A stretch of DNA of 64,000 bases from Vogesella margarita (GTDB lineage: Bacteria; Pseudomonadota; Gammaproteobacteria; Burkholderiales; Chromobacteriaceae), in NCBI RefSeq assembly GCF_028548475.1, contig NZ_JAQQLE010000016.1:1-64000 (forward strand). The letters are read 5' to 3'. The position numbers and the translations under genes were made by a program. The notes below the pieces were generated by a model that had not been told where the DNA came from, searched no databases, and saw only the letters and a list, made by a program, of their open reading frames with translations. Below, one piece after another: positions 1 through 10,529 of the stretch (position 1 is its first letter; every line of letters begins with the position of its first letter).

Positions 1-115
1 AGCAATTTTTTGGCACGCAAGTTCAAAGAAACATCGTTTCTTGAATCTTGACAGTGCAAGTATTTGGCTTGGCCAGACACTTACACCTATCGGTTATTCG
101 TTTTGTTAAAGAGCA
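1..115 (-). promoter_or_regulatory. rRNA operon leader with boxA antitermination site
   Basis: Read on the minus strand, positions 115-104 give TGCTCTTTAACA, the boxA antitermination element found in the leader of bacterial rRNA operons. It lies just downstream of a strong rRNA-type promoter (159-187). The remaining sequence to position 1 fits the spacer before a 16S rRNA gene. The 16S gene itself is not in the window; it would begin to the left and be transcribed leftward. Strong motif match, inferred identity. Confidence 0.75.
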
Positions 116-158
116 GTGCCGTACCGCGTTTCGTTTGCGGCGTCAGCTGAGGAGGCGA

Positions 159-187
159 ACTATAGCGAACCCCTAAACCCGCGTCAA
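159..187 (-). promoter_or_regulatory. rRNA operon sigma70 promoter
   Basis: On the minus strand there is a -35 TTGACG (187-182), a spacer of exactly 17 bases and a -10 TATAGT (164-159). A GC-rich discriminator (TCGCCTCC) follows, as in stringently controlled rRNA promoters. Upstream (188-230) the sequence has A/T runs that could be UP-element DNA. The boxA site lies about 45 bases downstream, which supports the assignment. Confidence 0.7.
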
Positions 188-405
188 CCGGTTTTTTGCG
201 GAAAAACAGGGGTTTTGACAAAAACCACCAATAACCGGCTGATTTACAAACAATTACCTGATCAGACTATTTTGCAGAAAACCGCAAAACCGCCCTGCCA
301 GCCGCCAAACCGTTACCCACACCGCCCGCCAAATATTCAAATACTGCCTTTTTACGCCGGATTTTTTTGATTACCCGATTATTGAAATATTCAGGCCATT
401 CCGCT

Positions 406-663
406 TTAGCCGACAGGTCTTGCGGCATCCTTCGCGAAGTAGCAATGAATGCCCTTGAGGGTAAAAAACTGTGGATAGTCTCTCTCGGCGATCTCCACGC
501 CACTGCCCTGGCTCAGACCAATGATGAAGTTGAGAAAGTCCATAGAATCCAGATCCAGCGCCGCGCGCAGATCCTCGTTTTCGTCGACCCCGGCCAGGTC
601 GGCCTCCGGGGCAATGCCGCCCAGCACACGAGCCACCAACGCCATCACTTCATCCCTGTTCAT
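406..663 (-). CDS. acyl carrier protein-like (phosphopantetheine-binding) protein
   Basis: An 85-residue acidic helical protein with the carrier motif LDLDSMDFLNF. The serine of DSMDF is the expected 4'-phosphopantetheine attachment site. The ATG at 663 has AGGAGGAGC eight bases upstream. A GTG at 690 overlapping the stop of the preceding gene would add nine residues but is less well placed. It is the last gene of the operon acsA-E1alpha-E1beta-E2, so it probably carries an acyl group made or used by that dehydrogenase/ligase set. What it carries is unknown; it is not the fatty-acid AcpP. Confidence 0.85.
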   Translation of the reverse strand: MNRDEVMALVARVLGGIAPEADLAGVDENEDLRAALDLDSMDFLNFIIGLSQGSGVEIAERDYPQFFTLKGIHCYFAKDAARPVG

Positions 664-686
664 ATCGCGCTCCTCCTGCTCTTGGC

Positions 687-1874
687 TCACAAGATATCCG
701 GATGCTGCAGCGCCTCGTTGATCGCCGCCAACAGCTGCCCGCCCAGGTGGCCGTCAGTCACCCGGTGATCCGCGGCCAAGCTCACTGCCAGCACATCGCG
801 CACCGCCAGCTGACCGTTAACCACCCATGGCCGTGGCTGCACGCGGCCAAAGCCGATAATCACCACCTGCGGCGGATAGATCACCCCCAGCACGCTTTCC
901 GCACCGCGCTCGCCCAGGCTGGTAACGGTAATGGTCGGGTCGCCCAGTTCCGAGCTGCGCAGCCCCCCTGCCCGCGCCCGCTGCACCAGCTCGCGCATGG
1001 CCGTCATCAGCTGCGGCAGGCCCTGGCGATCCACATCATGAATGGCCGGTGCCACCAGTCCGCCCCCACGCAGGGCAATGGCCCAGCCGATGTGTATGCC
1101 CTTACCGGCCTGAAAGCCACCATCCAGATAAAAGCCGTTGAACTGCGGATAGGCCTGCAGCGCCCTGGCACAGGCCTTCAACAGCAGCACCGCTGGCAGC
1201 AGGCGCTGTTCGGGCGGCTGGCCGGCATTCCACGCGGCCAACCACTGCGTGGCGGCGGTGAAATCGATGCTGTCGGTCAGGTAGTAATGCGGTATCTCGC
1301 GCTTGGAGCGCCCCATGGCGGCGGCAATGGCCAGCCGCATCTGCGCCGGGTCGAAACCACAGTGCACCGTGCTGCCGGCGGAGGGTGGCGGGCTTGCCGG
1401 CAGCGGCCTGGCCGCCGCCTCGACATCTCGCAGGCCGATGGCGCCGCCTTCGCCGGAGCCGGCCCCCAGTGCGGCCACATCCACGCCAAGCTGCTGCGCC
1501 CGCAGCCGCGCCGCCGGGCTGATGCGCGTGCGGCCAAGGTTGGCCGCAATGCGCGGCGCCACCTCGGATGGCGTCACGACTGACACCGGCGTGGCAAGCA
1601 CAGCCGGTGCGGCGCCTGGTGCTGGCATGATTGCCGTTTCGCCCGGCGGCCGCACCGTGGCCAGCACCGTGCCTACCGGCACTTCCTTGTCCACTGCAGC
1701 GAGGTTGTCGATGATGCCATCCAGGAATATCTCCACGTCGATGGCGCCCTTGTGGGTTTCCACCACGGCCACCACGTCGCCGGATTTGACACGATCGCCC
1801 GCCTTGACCAGCCACTGCACCAGCTTGCCGGTCTCCATGTCGGCGCCCAGCGAGGGCATCAGGAAATCCGCCAT
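687..1874 (-). CDS. dihydrolipoamide acyltransferase E2 component (acetoin/2-oxo acid dehydrogenase complex)
   Basis: A 395-residue E2 core enzyme that transfers the acyl group from lipoamide to CoA. The N-terminal lipoyl domain has the lipoylation lysine in ETHKGAIDVE (about residue 43). A linker and a peripheral-subunit-binding domain (RISPAARLRAQQLG, about 118-155) follow. The C-terminal catalytic domain ends with DHRVTDG, which holds the catalytic His and Asp. The start at MADFLMPSLG is chosen because the lipoyl domain begins there and it lies five bases after the E1beta stop. No E3 gene is present nearby. AcoC-like, but a branched-chain or pyruvate substrate cannot be excluded. Confidence 0.88.
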   Translation of the reverse strand: MADFLMPSLGADMETGKLVQWLVKAGDRVKSGDVVAVVETHKGAIDVEIFLDGIIDNLAAVDKEVPVGTVLATVRPPGETAIMPAPGAAPAVLATPVSVVTPSEVAPRIAANLGRTRISPAARLRAQQLGVDVAALGAGSGEGGAIGLRDVEAAARPLPASPPPSAGSTVHCGFDPAQMRLAIAAAMGRSKREIPHYYLTDSIDFTAATQWLAAWNAGQPPEQRLLPAVLLLKACARALQAYPQFNGFYLDGGFQAGKGIHIGWAIALRGGGLVAPAIHDVDRQGLPQLMTAMRELVQRARAGGLRSSELGDPTITVTSLGERGAESVLGVIYPPQVVIIGFGRVQPRPWVVNGQLAVRDVLAVSLAADHRVTDGHLGGQLLAAINEALQHPDIL

Positions 1875-1879
1875 GCGCG

Positions 1880-2863
1880 CTACCCCGCTGGCCGCAACAG
1901 TGCGCGGGCAGCGGCCACGATGTCCGCCACCTGCGGCAGTGCCGCCGCTTCCATCTGTGCTGCGTAAGGCACCGGCACTTCGGCACTGCACACGCGCCGT
2001 ACCGGTGCATCCAGCTCGTACAGCGCCTCGTCGGCGAGGCGAGCGGCGATTTCCGCCGAAATGGAACCGCTGCGCCAGCCTTCATCCACAATCAGGCAGC
2101 GGTGGGTGCGGCGCACCGATTCGATGATGGTGGCGCCGTCCAGTGGCCGCAGCACGCGCAGGTCGATTACATCGGCCTGGATGCCTTCGCCGGCCAGCTG
2201 CTCGGCGGCGGCCAGGCATTTGGGCAGGCTGTTGCCGTAGCTCACCAGGCTGATGTCGCTGCCGCTGCGCCGCACTTTGGCATGGGCGATGTCCACCGCC
2301 GTCACCGTGTCATCGAGCTCGCCTTCGGCGTTGTACAGCACGATGTGCTCGAAAATCAGAACCGGGTTGGGGTCGGCCAGCGCGGCGGCCAACATGTGGC
2401 GCGCATCCTCCACCGTGGCAGGCACCAGCACCTTCAGCCCCGGGATGTGGGCGTACCAGCCTTCCAGGCTGTGCGAGTGCTGCGCCGCCAGCTGGCGGCC
2501 GCCACCGGTAGCCATGCGGATCACCAGCGGCACGGCAAACTGGCCGCCGGACATGTGCGACAGGCTGGCCGCGTTGTTCATGATCTGGTCCAGCGCCAGC
2601 AGGCTGAAGTTACAGGTCATGATCTCGACAATCGGTCGCAGCCCGGCCAGTGCCGCGCCCACGCCGGCGCCGGCAATGCCGTTCTCGGCCAGCGGGGTGT
2701 CCCGGATGCGCTGCGGGCCGAACTCTTCCAGCAGGCCCTTGGTCACCGCATAGCAGCCACCGTAGCGACCAACATCCTCGCCCATGACAAAGCAGCGCGG
2801 GTCGGCCAGCAAGGCGGCGCGGATGGCCTGACGGCACGCTTCGCGATAGGTGATACGGCTCAT
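1880..2863 (-). CDS. 2-oxo acid/acetoin dehydrogenase E1 component, beta subunit
   Basis: A 327-residue transketolase-like pyrimidine-binding subunit ([19 protein letters not shown]...). It contains the GEDVGRYGG and [18 protein letters not shown] segments typical of E1 beta chains, and a C-terminal transketolase domain with DLRVLRPLD. With the alpha subunit it forms the ThDP-dependent alpha2beta2 E1 that decarboxylates the 2-oxo acid (or cleaves acetoin) and acylates lipoyl-E2. Its ATG overlaps the alpha-subunit stop by 4 bp (ATGA), which indicates coupled translation. Confidence 0.9.
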   Translation of the reverse strand: MSRITYREACRQAIRAALLADPRCFVMGEDVGRYGGCYAVTKGLLEEFGPQRIRDTPLAENGIAGAGVGAALAGLRPIVEIMTCNFSLLALDQIMNNAASLSHMSGGQFAVPLVIRMATGGGRQLAAQHSHSLEGWYAHIPGLKVLVPATVEDARHMLAAALADPNPVLIFEHIVLYNAEGELDDTVTAVDIAHAKVRRSGSDISLVSYGNSLPKCLAAAEQLAGEGIQADVIDLRVLRPLDGATIIESVRRTHRCLIVDEGWRSGSISAEIAARLADEALYELDAPVRRVCSAEVPVPYAAQMEAAALPQVADIVAAARALLRPAG

Positions 2864-3858
2864 GGCGCCTGCTCCTGTACCACGCTGTCCATCAGCACAA
2901 AGCGTGTCAGTTCGGCCAGCGGCTCTGGTGTACCAGCCTCGGCAAACGCCACCGCCGCATCGATTTCGGCGCGGATGTCGGCATCGATGCGGCCAACCTC
3001 TTCCGGACTGATCTGCTGGTTGGCCAGCAGCCACTGCTGCAGCCGGGCGATCGGGTCCTGCTGGCGCCACTGCTCTACCTCGTCCTTGCTGCGGTAAGCC
3101 TGGGTATCGAACATGGAGTGCGCGCGGTAGCGATAGGTGCGGCATTCCAGCAGCCAGGGGCCGTGCCCGGCGCGCAGTTCCGCTATCGCCAGACTGGCGG
3201 CAGCGGCCACCTGCACCGGGTCCATGCCATCCACCTGTGCGGCGGTCACTCGGTAGGCTTCGGCCTTGCGGTACACCTCGGGCTGGGCATCGGATTCGGC
3301 CAGTGGCACCCCCATGGCATACAGGTTGTTCTCGCACACGAACAAGAGCGGCAGCCGCCACAGCGCGGCCAGGTTCAGGCTTTCGTGAAACGCGCCCTCG
3401 GCCACTGCGCCCTCGCCAAAGAAGCACACCGTCACCGCCCCCGGGCGCAGCTGCTGGTCCGCCATGGCAATGCCGACCGCCAGCGGCAAGCCGCCGCCGA
3501 CAATGGCGTTGCCACCATAGAAGCGCCGCGGCTGGTCGAAGATGTGCATGGAACCGCCACGGCCACGGCAACAGCCCTGCTGCTTGCCCAGCATCTCGGC
3601 CATCAGCGTGTCCATCGGCACGCCCTTGGCCAGCGCATGGCCATGCTCGCGATAGGTCGCCAGTACCGCATCTCCATCCCGCAGTGCCGAGGTAACGCCC
3701 ACCGCCACCGCCTCCTGGCCGTCGTACAGGTGCAGGAAGCCACGGATCTGCTGCGCCTGGTACAGCTCGACGCAGCGGGCCTCGAAGTTGCGGATGCGCA
3801 GCATCTGCCGGTACAGCTGGTGCAGGCTGGCGCGATCCAGGTGCAGTTTGTCGCTCAT
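2860..3858 (-). CDS. 2-oxo acid/acetoin dehydrogenase E1 component, alpha subunit
   Basis: A 332-residue ThDP-binding subunit. The ThDP/Mg motif is seen as GEGAVAEG (about residue 146), ending in CENN about 28 residues later. It has the [11 protein letters not shown] segment of the family. It pairs with the following beta subunit by a 4-bp overlap. The gene sits ten bases after acsA in one operon. By its short length and compact operon it resembles AcoA/PdhA type E1alpha rather than the large homodimeric AceE. The natural substrate is inferred (pyruvate or acetoin). Confidence 0.9.
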   Translation of the reverse strand: MSDKLHLDRASLHQLYRQMLRIRNFEARCVELYQAQQIRGFLHLYDGQEAVAVGVTSALRDGDAVLATYREHGHALAKGVPMDTLMAEMLGKQQGCCRGRGGSMHIFDQPRRFYGGNAIVGGGLPLAVGIAMADQQLRPGAVTVCFFGEGAVAEGAFHESLNLAALWRLPLLFVCENNLYAMGVPLAESDAQPEVYRKAEAYRVTAAQVDGMDPVQVAAAASLAIAELRAGHGPWLLECRTYRYRAHSMFDTQAYRSKDEVEQWRQQDPIARLQQWLLANQQISPEEVGRIDADIRAEIDAAVAFAEAGTPEPLAELTRFVLMDSVVQEQAP

Positions 3859-3868
3859 CGGCCGGCCC

Positions 3869-5638
<1,770 letters not shown>

Positions 5639-5830
5639 GACACGTCTCCTGGCTGCTGGCGGCCCGTGAAGGGCAATCTGGCCGCTAGGTTCTTTATAAG
5701 GGGGCGTCATGCGGACCGCAATGCGCGCCAGCAGCGGGCGGACCGCTGTCGCCTTGCCCGCGCCGGAGGTGCTTGCTATACACAGGGCAGCCCGCATCGA
5801 CCCCGCATCGACCAGGACGCTGCCGCGCTT

Positions 5831-5842
5831 GCGGCCAACCTT
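5831..5842 (+). repeat. candidate DNA uptake word, copy 1
   Basis: Exact GCGGCCAACCTT preceded by T, in the divergent intergenic region between acsA and the first phosphoribosyltransferase gene. Confidence 0.85.
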
Positions 5843-5887
5843 TTCGATGCGGCCGCGGGTGACAACTTACCGCGAGGTGACTCCGTC

Positions 5888-6472
5888 ATGATTCCCGGTT
5901 TACGAACCTGCCTGTTCGACGAGGCGCAGCTGGCCGTGCTGCTCGACAACATGGCCGAGCGCTGCGCCAGCTTGCTACGCGGCCGGCAACGCGTGGCGGT
6001 GATCGGCATCCGCCGCCGCGGCGCGCCACTGGCCGACCGGCTCACCGAGCGATTGATCGCGACGCACGGCATGGCGCCGCCATTACGGCTGGATCTGCTG
6101 GTCAAGCGCTACGCCGACGACCTCACCCTGCTGCACCCGGAAACGCAGCTCACCGAACAGGCGCAGCACGCGACGCTGGATCTCTCCGGCTACACCCTGC
6201 TGCTGGTGGACGACGTGCTCTACACCGGCCACTCCATCCTGAAGGTGCTGAACTATCTGGTGCAGAAACAGCCGGCCGCCATCCGCGTCGCCGTGCTGGC
6301 GGAGCGGGCCGGCCGCTGCCTGCCGCTGGCTGCCGACGTGGTCGGCACCCGGCTGGAGATCGCGCCCACGGACATCATCGAGTGCCATGTGCCGCCGTTC
6401 GAGAGCGACTTCCGCATTGAGCTGCTGCAGCCGGCACGCGCCACAAGAGCGGACGAGCAGGATCATGTTTGA
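5888..6472 (+). CDS. PyrR-like phosphoribosyltransferase
   Basis: A 194-residue type I PRTase-fold protein. The PRPP-binding loop is LLLVDDVLYTGHSI (about residues 104-117), and the early segment VIGIRRRGAPLADRL also fits PyrR (uracil PRTase/pyr attenuator) proteins. The start at MIPGLRTCLF has GAGGTGA upstream. The gene overlaps the next, unrelated-class PRTase gene by 8 bp. No pyr biosynthesis gene is adjacent, so a role in pyrimidine control is family knowledge rather than context evidence. Confidence 0.8.
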   Translation: MIPGLRTCLFDEAQLAVLLDNMAERCASLLRGRQRVAVIGIRRRGAPLADRLTERLIATHGMAPPLRLDLLVKRYADDLTLLHPETQLTEQAQHATLDLSGYTLLLVDDVLYTGHSILKVLNYLVQKQPAAIRVAVLAERAGRCLPLAADVVGTRLEIAPTDIIECHVPPFESDFRIELLQPARATRADEQDHV

Positions 6473-7085
6473 AGACCGCATTGACGCCGCGCGCCAGCTG
6501 GCCGCGCGGCTGCACGCCTACCGGGGCCAGCACCCGCTGCTGCTGGCCATCCCGCGCGGCGCGGTACCGATGGCCCGGCTGCTTGCCGACGAGCTGGACG
6601 GAGAGCTTGATGTCGTGCTGGTGCGCAAGCTGCGCTCGCCGCGGCACGCGGAAACCGCCATCGGCGCCGTCGACGAAAGTGGCTGGCGCTATGTGGCACC
6701 GTACGCGGCGGCAATGGGTGCGGACCAGGACTATATCGAGCAAGAAACCCAGACCCAGCTGGCGGCCATCCGTGCGCGGCGGCAGAGCTACACCCCGATC
6801 CGAGCGCCGCTGGATCCCGCCGGCCGGGTGGTGATCGTGGTCGACGACGGCCTGGCGACCGGCGCCACCATGCTGGCGGCGCTGCATGCGCTGCGCCACC
6901 ACAAACCGGCCCGGCTGGTCTGCGCCGTGCCAGTGGCCTCCCCCGACGCGCTGGAACTGGTCCGCCCGCAGGCCGACGATGTGGTCTGCCTGCACGCGCC
7001 ATACTACTTCCAGGCCGTCGGCCAGTTCTACCGCCACTTCCCGCAGGTGGAGGACGAGGAAGTGCTGGCCCTGCTCGGCGGCTGA
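6465..7085 (+). CDS. phosphoribosyltransferase family protein
   Basis: A 206-residue PRTase-fold protein with IPRGAVPMARLLAD near the N-terminus and the PRPP loop VVIVVDDGLATGATM in the C-terminal half. It belongs to the family of predicted phosphoribosyltransferases often found next to hydrolases or other PRTases. The base acceptor is unknown. The start ATGTTTGA overlaps the stop of the upstream PRTase, and GAGCAGGA precedes it, so the two are likely co-translated. The lengths and motifs differ enough that this is not a recent duplication. Confidence 0.75.
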   Translation: MFEDRIDAARQLAARLHAYRGQHPLLLAIPRGAVPMARLLADELDGELDVVLVRKLRSPRHAETAIGAVDESGWRYVAPYAAAMGADQDYIEQETQTQLAAIRARRQSYTPIRAPLDPAGRVVIVVDDGLATGATMLAALHALRHHKPARLVCAVPVASPDALELVRPQADDVVCLHAPYYFQAVGQFYRHFPQVEDEEVLALLGG

Positions 7086-7094
7086 GACCCCGCG

Positions 7095-8423
7095 CTACAG
7101 CCCGGCCAGCACCTCGTCCAGCGTGCCCAGCAGCAAGTCGGCGTTGGCGCGCGAGAACGGCAGCTGCGGCCGCACCTTGAGGATGTTGCCGGCCGAGCCG
7201 GTGGCGCTGAGCAGGATGCGGCGCTGGCGCAGCGCGTTGACGATGCGGCCGGTCTCCGCCGTGGCCGCCGTCTTGCGCTGCCGGTCGCTCACCAGCTCCA
7301 CCCCCAGGAAGAAACCGGCGCCGCGCACATCGCCGATCAACTCATGCCTTGCGGCCAACCTTTCGAAGCCGGCCTTGAGATAGGCGCCGGTGTCGTGCGC
7401 ATTCTGCTGCAGGCCTTCGTCGCGGATGATGTCCAGCACCGCCATGCCGGCGGCACACGACACCGGGTTGCCGCCGAAGGTATTGAAATAGCGCACCTGG
7501 CGGCCGAAGGCGTCGATGATCTCCGGCCGTGCCGCCAATCCGGCCAGCGGGTGGCCGTTGCCCATCGGCTTGCCCATGGTAACGATGTCCGGGGTGACGC
7601 CGTGGCGCTGAAAACCCCAGAACTGGCTGCCGCTACGGGCAAAACCGGCCTGCACTTCGTCGGCGATAAACAGCCCGCCGGCGGCACGGATCGCTTCCAC
7701 CGCACCGGCGAGAAAACCCGCCGGCTCGGCAAACACGCCATCGCTGGTAAACAGCGTATCCACCAGCAACGCCGCCGGCCGGATGCCGTGCCGCTGCAGG
7801 TCGGCAATGGCCTGCTCCACGTGGCGGGTAAAGCGTGCGCCCACATCCTCGTCCGGGTGACGATAGGCATCGGGCGCCGGCACGGTGCGCACATGCACGC
7901 CCAGCGGCACGTTGTGACCGAAGGCCGGCGAGCACGCCGCCACGCTGCTGGTGACGCCGTGATAGGCATGGCTGCTGACGATCACACCTTGCCCGCCGCT
8001 GTAGTTGGTCGCCAGCCGCAGCGCCAGATCGTTGGCCTCGCTGCCGGTGCAGGTGAACATCGCCTGGCTCACCGCCGCCGGCAGCGTCGCCAGCAGCCGT
8101 TCGGCGTAATCGAGGATGCTGTCGTTGAGATAGCGGGTGTGGGTGTTCAGCGTCGCCGCCTGGCGGGCGATGGCGTCCACCACCCGCGGGTGGCTGTGCC
8201 CGACCGAGGCAACGTTGTTGTAGACGTCGAGATAGGCGTTGCCGTCCGGGTCGTACAGCCATACGCCCTCGCCGCGCACTACGTGCAGCGGCTGCTCGTA
8301 GAACAGCCGGTAGGCCTGGCCCAGCACCTGCTGCCGGCGCTGGATCAGCGCCTGCTCGCGCGCCGGCAGCGCGGCGACGGTGCCCGGATCGAAGGCATTG
8401 GCCATGCGTTGGTCCTTGCTCAT
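7095..8423 (-). CDS. class III PLP aminotransferase-fold enzyme, AGXT2L/phospho-lyase-like
   Basis: A 442-residue fold-type I PLP enzyme. [56 protein letters not shown] (PLP lysine about residue 283) and [15 protein letters not shown] match the AGXT2-like family. In animals that family contains ethanolamine-phosphate phospho-lyase and 5-phosphohydroxylysine phospho-lyase. The gene overlaps the upstream APH-type kinase by 4 bp (ATGA). Kinase plus phospho-lyase suggests that a phosphorylated amino alcohol is cleaved to an aldehyde, ammonia and phosphate. The start [11 protein letters not shown] has AAGGAC before it. Family sure, substrate inferred. Confidence 0.85.
   Translation of the reverse strand: MSKDQRMANAFDPGTVAALPAREQALIQRRQQVLGQAYRLFYEQPLHVVRGEGVWLYDPDGNAYLDVYNNVASVGHSHPRVVDAIARQAATLNTHTRYLNDSILDYAERLLATLPAAVSQAMFTCTGSEANDLALRLATNYSGGQGVIVSSHAYHGVTSSVAACSPAFGHNVPLGVHVRTVPAPDAYRHPDEDVGARFTRHVEQAIADLQRHGIRPAALLVDTLFTSDGVFAEPAGFLAGAVEAIRAAGGLFIADEVQAGFARSGSQFWGFQRHGVTPDIVTMGKPMGNGHPLAGLAARPEIIDAFGRQVRYFNTFGGNPVSCAAGMAVLDIIRDEGLQQNAHDTGAYLKAGFERLAARHELIGDVRGAGFFLGVELVSDRQRKTAATAETGRIVNALRQRRILLSATGSAGNILKVRPQLPFSRANADLLLGTLDEVLAGL
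7351..7362 (+). repeat. candidate DNA uptake word inside coding sequence
   Basis: Exact GCGGCCAACCTT, preceded by T, inside the aminotransferase-fold gene. In the coding strand it is read as R-L-A-A codons. Confidence 0.85.
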
Positions 8424-9475
8424 GCTTGTCCTTTCATGCCGCACACCTGCAGCAAAAATGCCTGCGCCTGCTCGCGGCCGACGGCTTGCAGCCGTTGCAG
8501 CCCGTCCCAGCTCAGGCCGTTGTTGCGCAGGATGTAGGTCTGGTTTTCCGGATAGCGCGCGGCGCGCCAGCCGGTGATGGTCACCGTCATGCACAAGCGG
8601 GTGAGGATCAGCTCGTACAGCAGCAGTATTTCTTCGCGCCGCAGCGGATTGGTCTGATGGTAGCCGGCGATCAGCTCGGCGGCGCTATCCAGCGGATTGG
8701 CATTGCCGGACAGCTGGTAGGAACAGGCCACCGCCAGCTCGCATATCAGCGGCGCCTGCACCATGTCTCCGAAGTCGATCAGCCCGCAGGTGGTGATCTG
8801 GTCCTGCGCATCCACCAGCACGTTGTAGGGGTTGAGATCGTTGTGGATCACCTGCCGGCGCAGGCCGGCCAGCGCCGGCTGGATCTCGCGCTGGAAATGC
8901 GCGACGAACGCCGCCAGTGTGTCGGTTTGCGGCCCCGGCGGCAGCTCGGCCAGCAGCGGCTGCAGCCGCTCGCTGTGCTGGATGTCCCACAGCAGCGCGT
9001 GGTCGGCGGACGGGTGGTGGAAGTCGCTGAGCGCCAGGTCCAGCCGCGCCAGCGTCTGTCCCAGATGGCGGCGCTGGGCGGCGCTGCGCGTGATCTGGTG
9101 CAAGGGTTGGCCGTCCAGATAGCTGAGCAGGCGCAGCACCCGCTGCGTGCCATCTGCCAGCGTAATCGCCGCATACGGCTCGCCATCCAGCCGCGGGATC
9201 ACGCGCGGGATCGGCAGCGCCGGGTCGCGGCTGGCGGCATGCAGCAGCGCGCGGGTCTGGAAATCGGTGACGCCGCGCGCCTCGGCCGGGTGCGTCAGCT
9301 TCAGCACGTACTGCCGGCCGTCGTCGCCGCGGATGTGGAAGTTCTGGTCGCGCTCGCTGTTCAGCACGCTGGCGCTGCCGCGCAGGCCGTAGTGCTGCCA
9401 CAGCAGCGCGCTGGCGGCATCCTCCGAGGTGGCGCTGCCCATGGTGGAAAACAGCTGGTCGATACTGTCAGACAT
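8420..9475 (-). CDS. APH-family small-molecule kinase (hydroxylysine kinase-like)
   Basis: A 351-residue aminoglycoside phosphotransferase/choline-kinase-fold protein. The catalytic loop is HNDLNPYN (about residue 210) and the metal-binding motif is LIDFGDM (about 233). The N-terminal lobe carries YVLKLTHPAE with the ATP-contacting lysine. The start MSDSIDQL has GGAGG upstream, and the gene overlaps the SDR gene upstream by 8 bp and the PLP gene downstream by 4 bp. The pairing resembles eukaryotic hydroxylysine kinase plus phospho-lyase. Antibiotic resistance is unlikely given the operon. Confidence 0.82.
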   Translation of the reverse strand: MSDSIDQLFSTMGSATSEDAASALLWQHYGLRGSASVLNSERDQNFHIRGDDGRQYVLKLTHPAEARGVTDFQTRALLHAASRDPALPIPRVIPRLDGEPYAAITLADGTQRVLRLLSYLDGQPLHQITRSAAQRRHLGQTLARLDLALSDFHHPSADHALLWDIQHSERLQPLLAELPPGPQTDTLAAFVAHFQREIQPALAGLRRQVIHNDLNPYNVLVDAQDQITTCGLIDFGDMVQAPLICELAVACSYQLSGNANPLDSAAELIAGYHQTNPLRREEILLLYELILTRLCMTVTITGWRAARYPENQTYILRNNGLSWDGLQRLQAVGREQAQAFLLQVCGMKGQA

Positions 9476-10208
9476 GCTGACCTCCGTTGATGTGGATTTC
9501 CGAGCCGTTGATATAGGAAGAACGGTTGGAGCACAGAAAGTAGATCGCCTCCGCCACCTCGTGCGGCGTGCCCAGCCGCTGCATCGGCACGTCATGTTCG
9601 ACGATTTTGGCGGTGTCCGGCGACAGGATGGCGGTGTCGATCTCGCCGGGGGCGATGGCATTGGCGCGGATGCCGTGCGGCGCGAATTCGTGCGCCAGCT
9701 CGCGGGTCAGCGCCGCCAGCCCGGCCTTGGACGCGGCGTAGGCGACGCCGGCAAACGGGTGCACGCGCGAACCGGCGATGGAGGTGACGTTGACGATGCT
9801 GCCCTGCCCTTTTTTCAGCTCCGGAAACAGCCCCCGCGCCAGCAGCGCGGTGGACACCAGATTGACGTTCAGCACCCGGCCCCAGGTATCCATATCGCTG
9901 TCCAGAATGCCCAGCCGCGCGCCATTCGGCCCCTTGGGCGAGATGCCGGCGTTGTTCACCAGCGCGTGCAGCTCGCCATCCGGCAGCCGGCTGCGCACCT
10001 CGGCCACCAGCGCATCGAGGCAGGACAGGTCGGCCAGATCGGCCTGCACATGGCTGGCGCGCGCCGACGGCCAGCGGCAGTCCTCGGAAAACGGCTGCCG
10101 CGACACGGTGAAGATGTGCCAGTTGTGTTCCTGGAACAGCTTGACGGTGGCGTGCCCGATGCCGCGGCTGGCCCCCGTCAACAGCATGTAACGCTTTTTA
10201 TCCGGCAT
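9468..10208 (-). CDS. SDR-family NAD(P)-dependent oxidoreductase
   Basis: A 246-residue classical short-chain dehydrogenase. TGASRGIG (cofactor binding) is near residue 11, NNAG near 90, and the catalytic Ser and YAASK near 156. It ends with a family-typical NGSEIHINGGQ. The ATG at 10208 has AGGAG upstream. As the first gene of the kinase/phospho-lyase operon it may process the alcohol or aldehyde of the pathway. The direction of the reaction is unknown. Confidence 0.85.
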   Translation of the reverse strand: MPDKKRYMLLTGASRGIGHATVKLFQEHNWHIFTVSRQPFSEDCRWPSARASHVQADLADLSCLDALVAEVRSRLPDGELHALVNNAGISPKGPNGARLGILDSDMDTWGRVLNVNLVSTALLARGLFPELKKGQGSIVNVTSIAGSRVHPFAGVAYAASKAGLAALTRELAHEFAPHGIRANAIAPGEIDTAILSPDTAKIVEHDVPMQRLGTPHEVAEAIYFLCSNRSSYINGSEIHINGGQHV

Positions 10209-10308
10209 GGCAGACTCCTGGTTGATTGGGCGCTGGCCCCGGCACATCGCGGGCTTATCCCGGTCGCGCGGCGCTGGTCAATTTATCGTGGCAGCACGGC
10301 ACACAAAT

Positions 10309-10322
10309 TATGATGCATCATA
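10309..10322. promoter_or_regulatory. palindromic operator, probable GntR-family site 1
   Basis: A perfect 14-bp palindrome, TATGATGCATCATA, in the divergent region between the SDR operon and the gntR-type gene. Its core TGATGCATCA recurs exactly 153 bp further on (10464-10473). The paired sites next to a FadR-type regulator gene suggest auto- and operon regulation. Confidence 0.6.
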
Positions 10323-10418
10323 TTTGTTGTATTTTTTGATTGCAAGCATGTCTCCGTCCATTCCGGCGCATTTGCCTTTCCCCATCCTCGGCGCGACCGC
10401 AGCTGGCCGGCCAGCCAT

Positions 10419-10430
10419 GCGGCCAACCTT
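10419..10430 (+). repeat. candidate DNA uptake word, intergenic
   Basis: Exact GCGGCCAACCTT preceded by T, between the two palindromic operators of the SDR/gntR divergent region. Confidence 0.85.
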
Positions 10431-10463
10431 GCTTGTGTACGCAAGCGATCATTTTTGCTTATT

Positions 10464-10473
10464 TGATGCATCA
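10464..10473. promoter_or_regulatory. palindromic operator, probable GntR-family site 2
   Basis: TGATGCATCA, identical to the core of site 1. It lies 56 bp before the ATG of the GntR-type gene and just upstream of a possible -10 (TAGAAT, 10493-10498), a position suited to autorepression. Confidence 0.55.
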
Positions 10474-10529
10474 TATATGCAGGCGCCGATGCTAGAATCT
10501 GGCCACTCAATCTTGCGGCACGCCCCACC

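Noticed and set aside
2989-3000. GCGGCCAACCTC inside the E1alpha gene as an uptake word
   Set aside because: One mismatch and plausible as ordinary codons; kept out of the exact count.
8420-9475. Aminoglycoside-resistance kinase
   Set aside because: The fold is shared, but the operon with a phospho-lyase and SDR under a GntR regulator points to catabolism rather than resistance.
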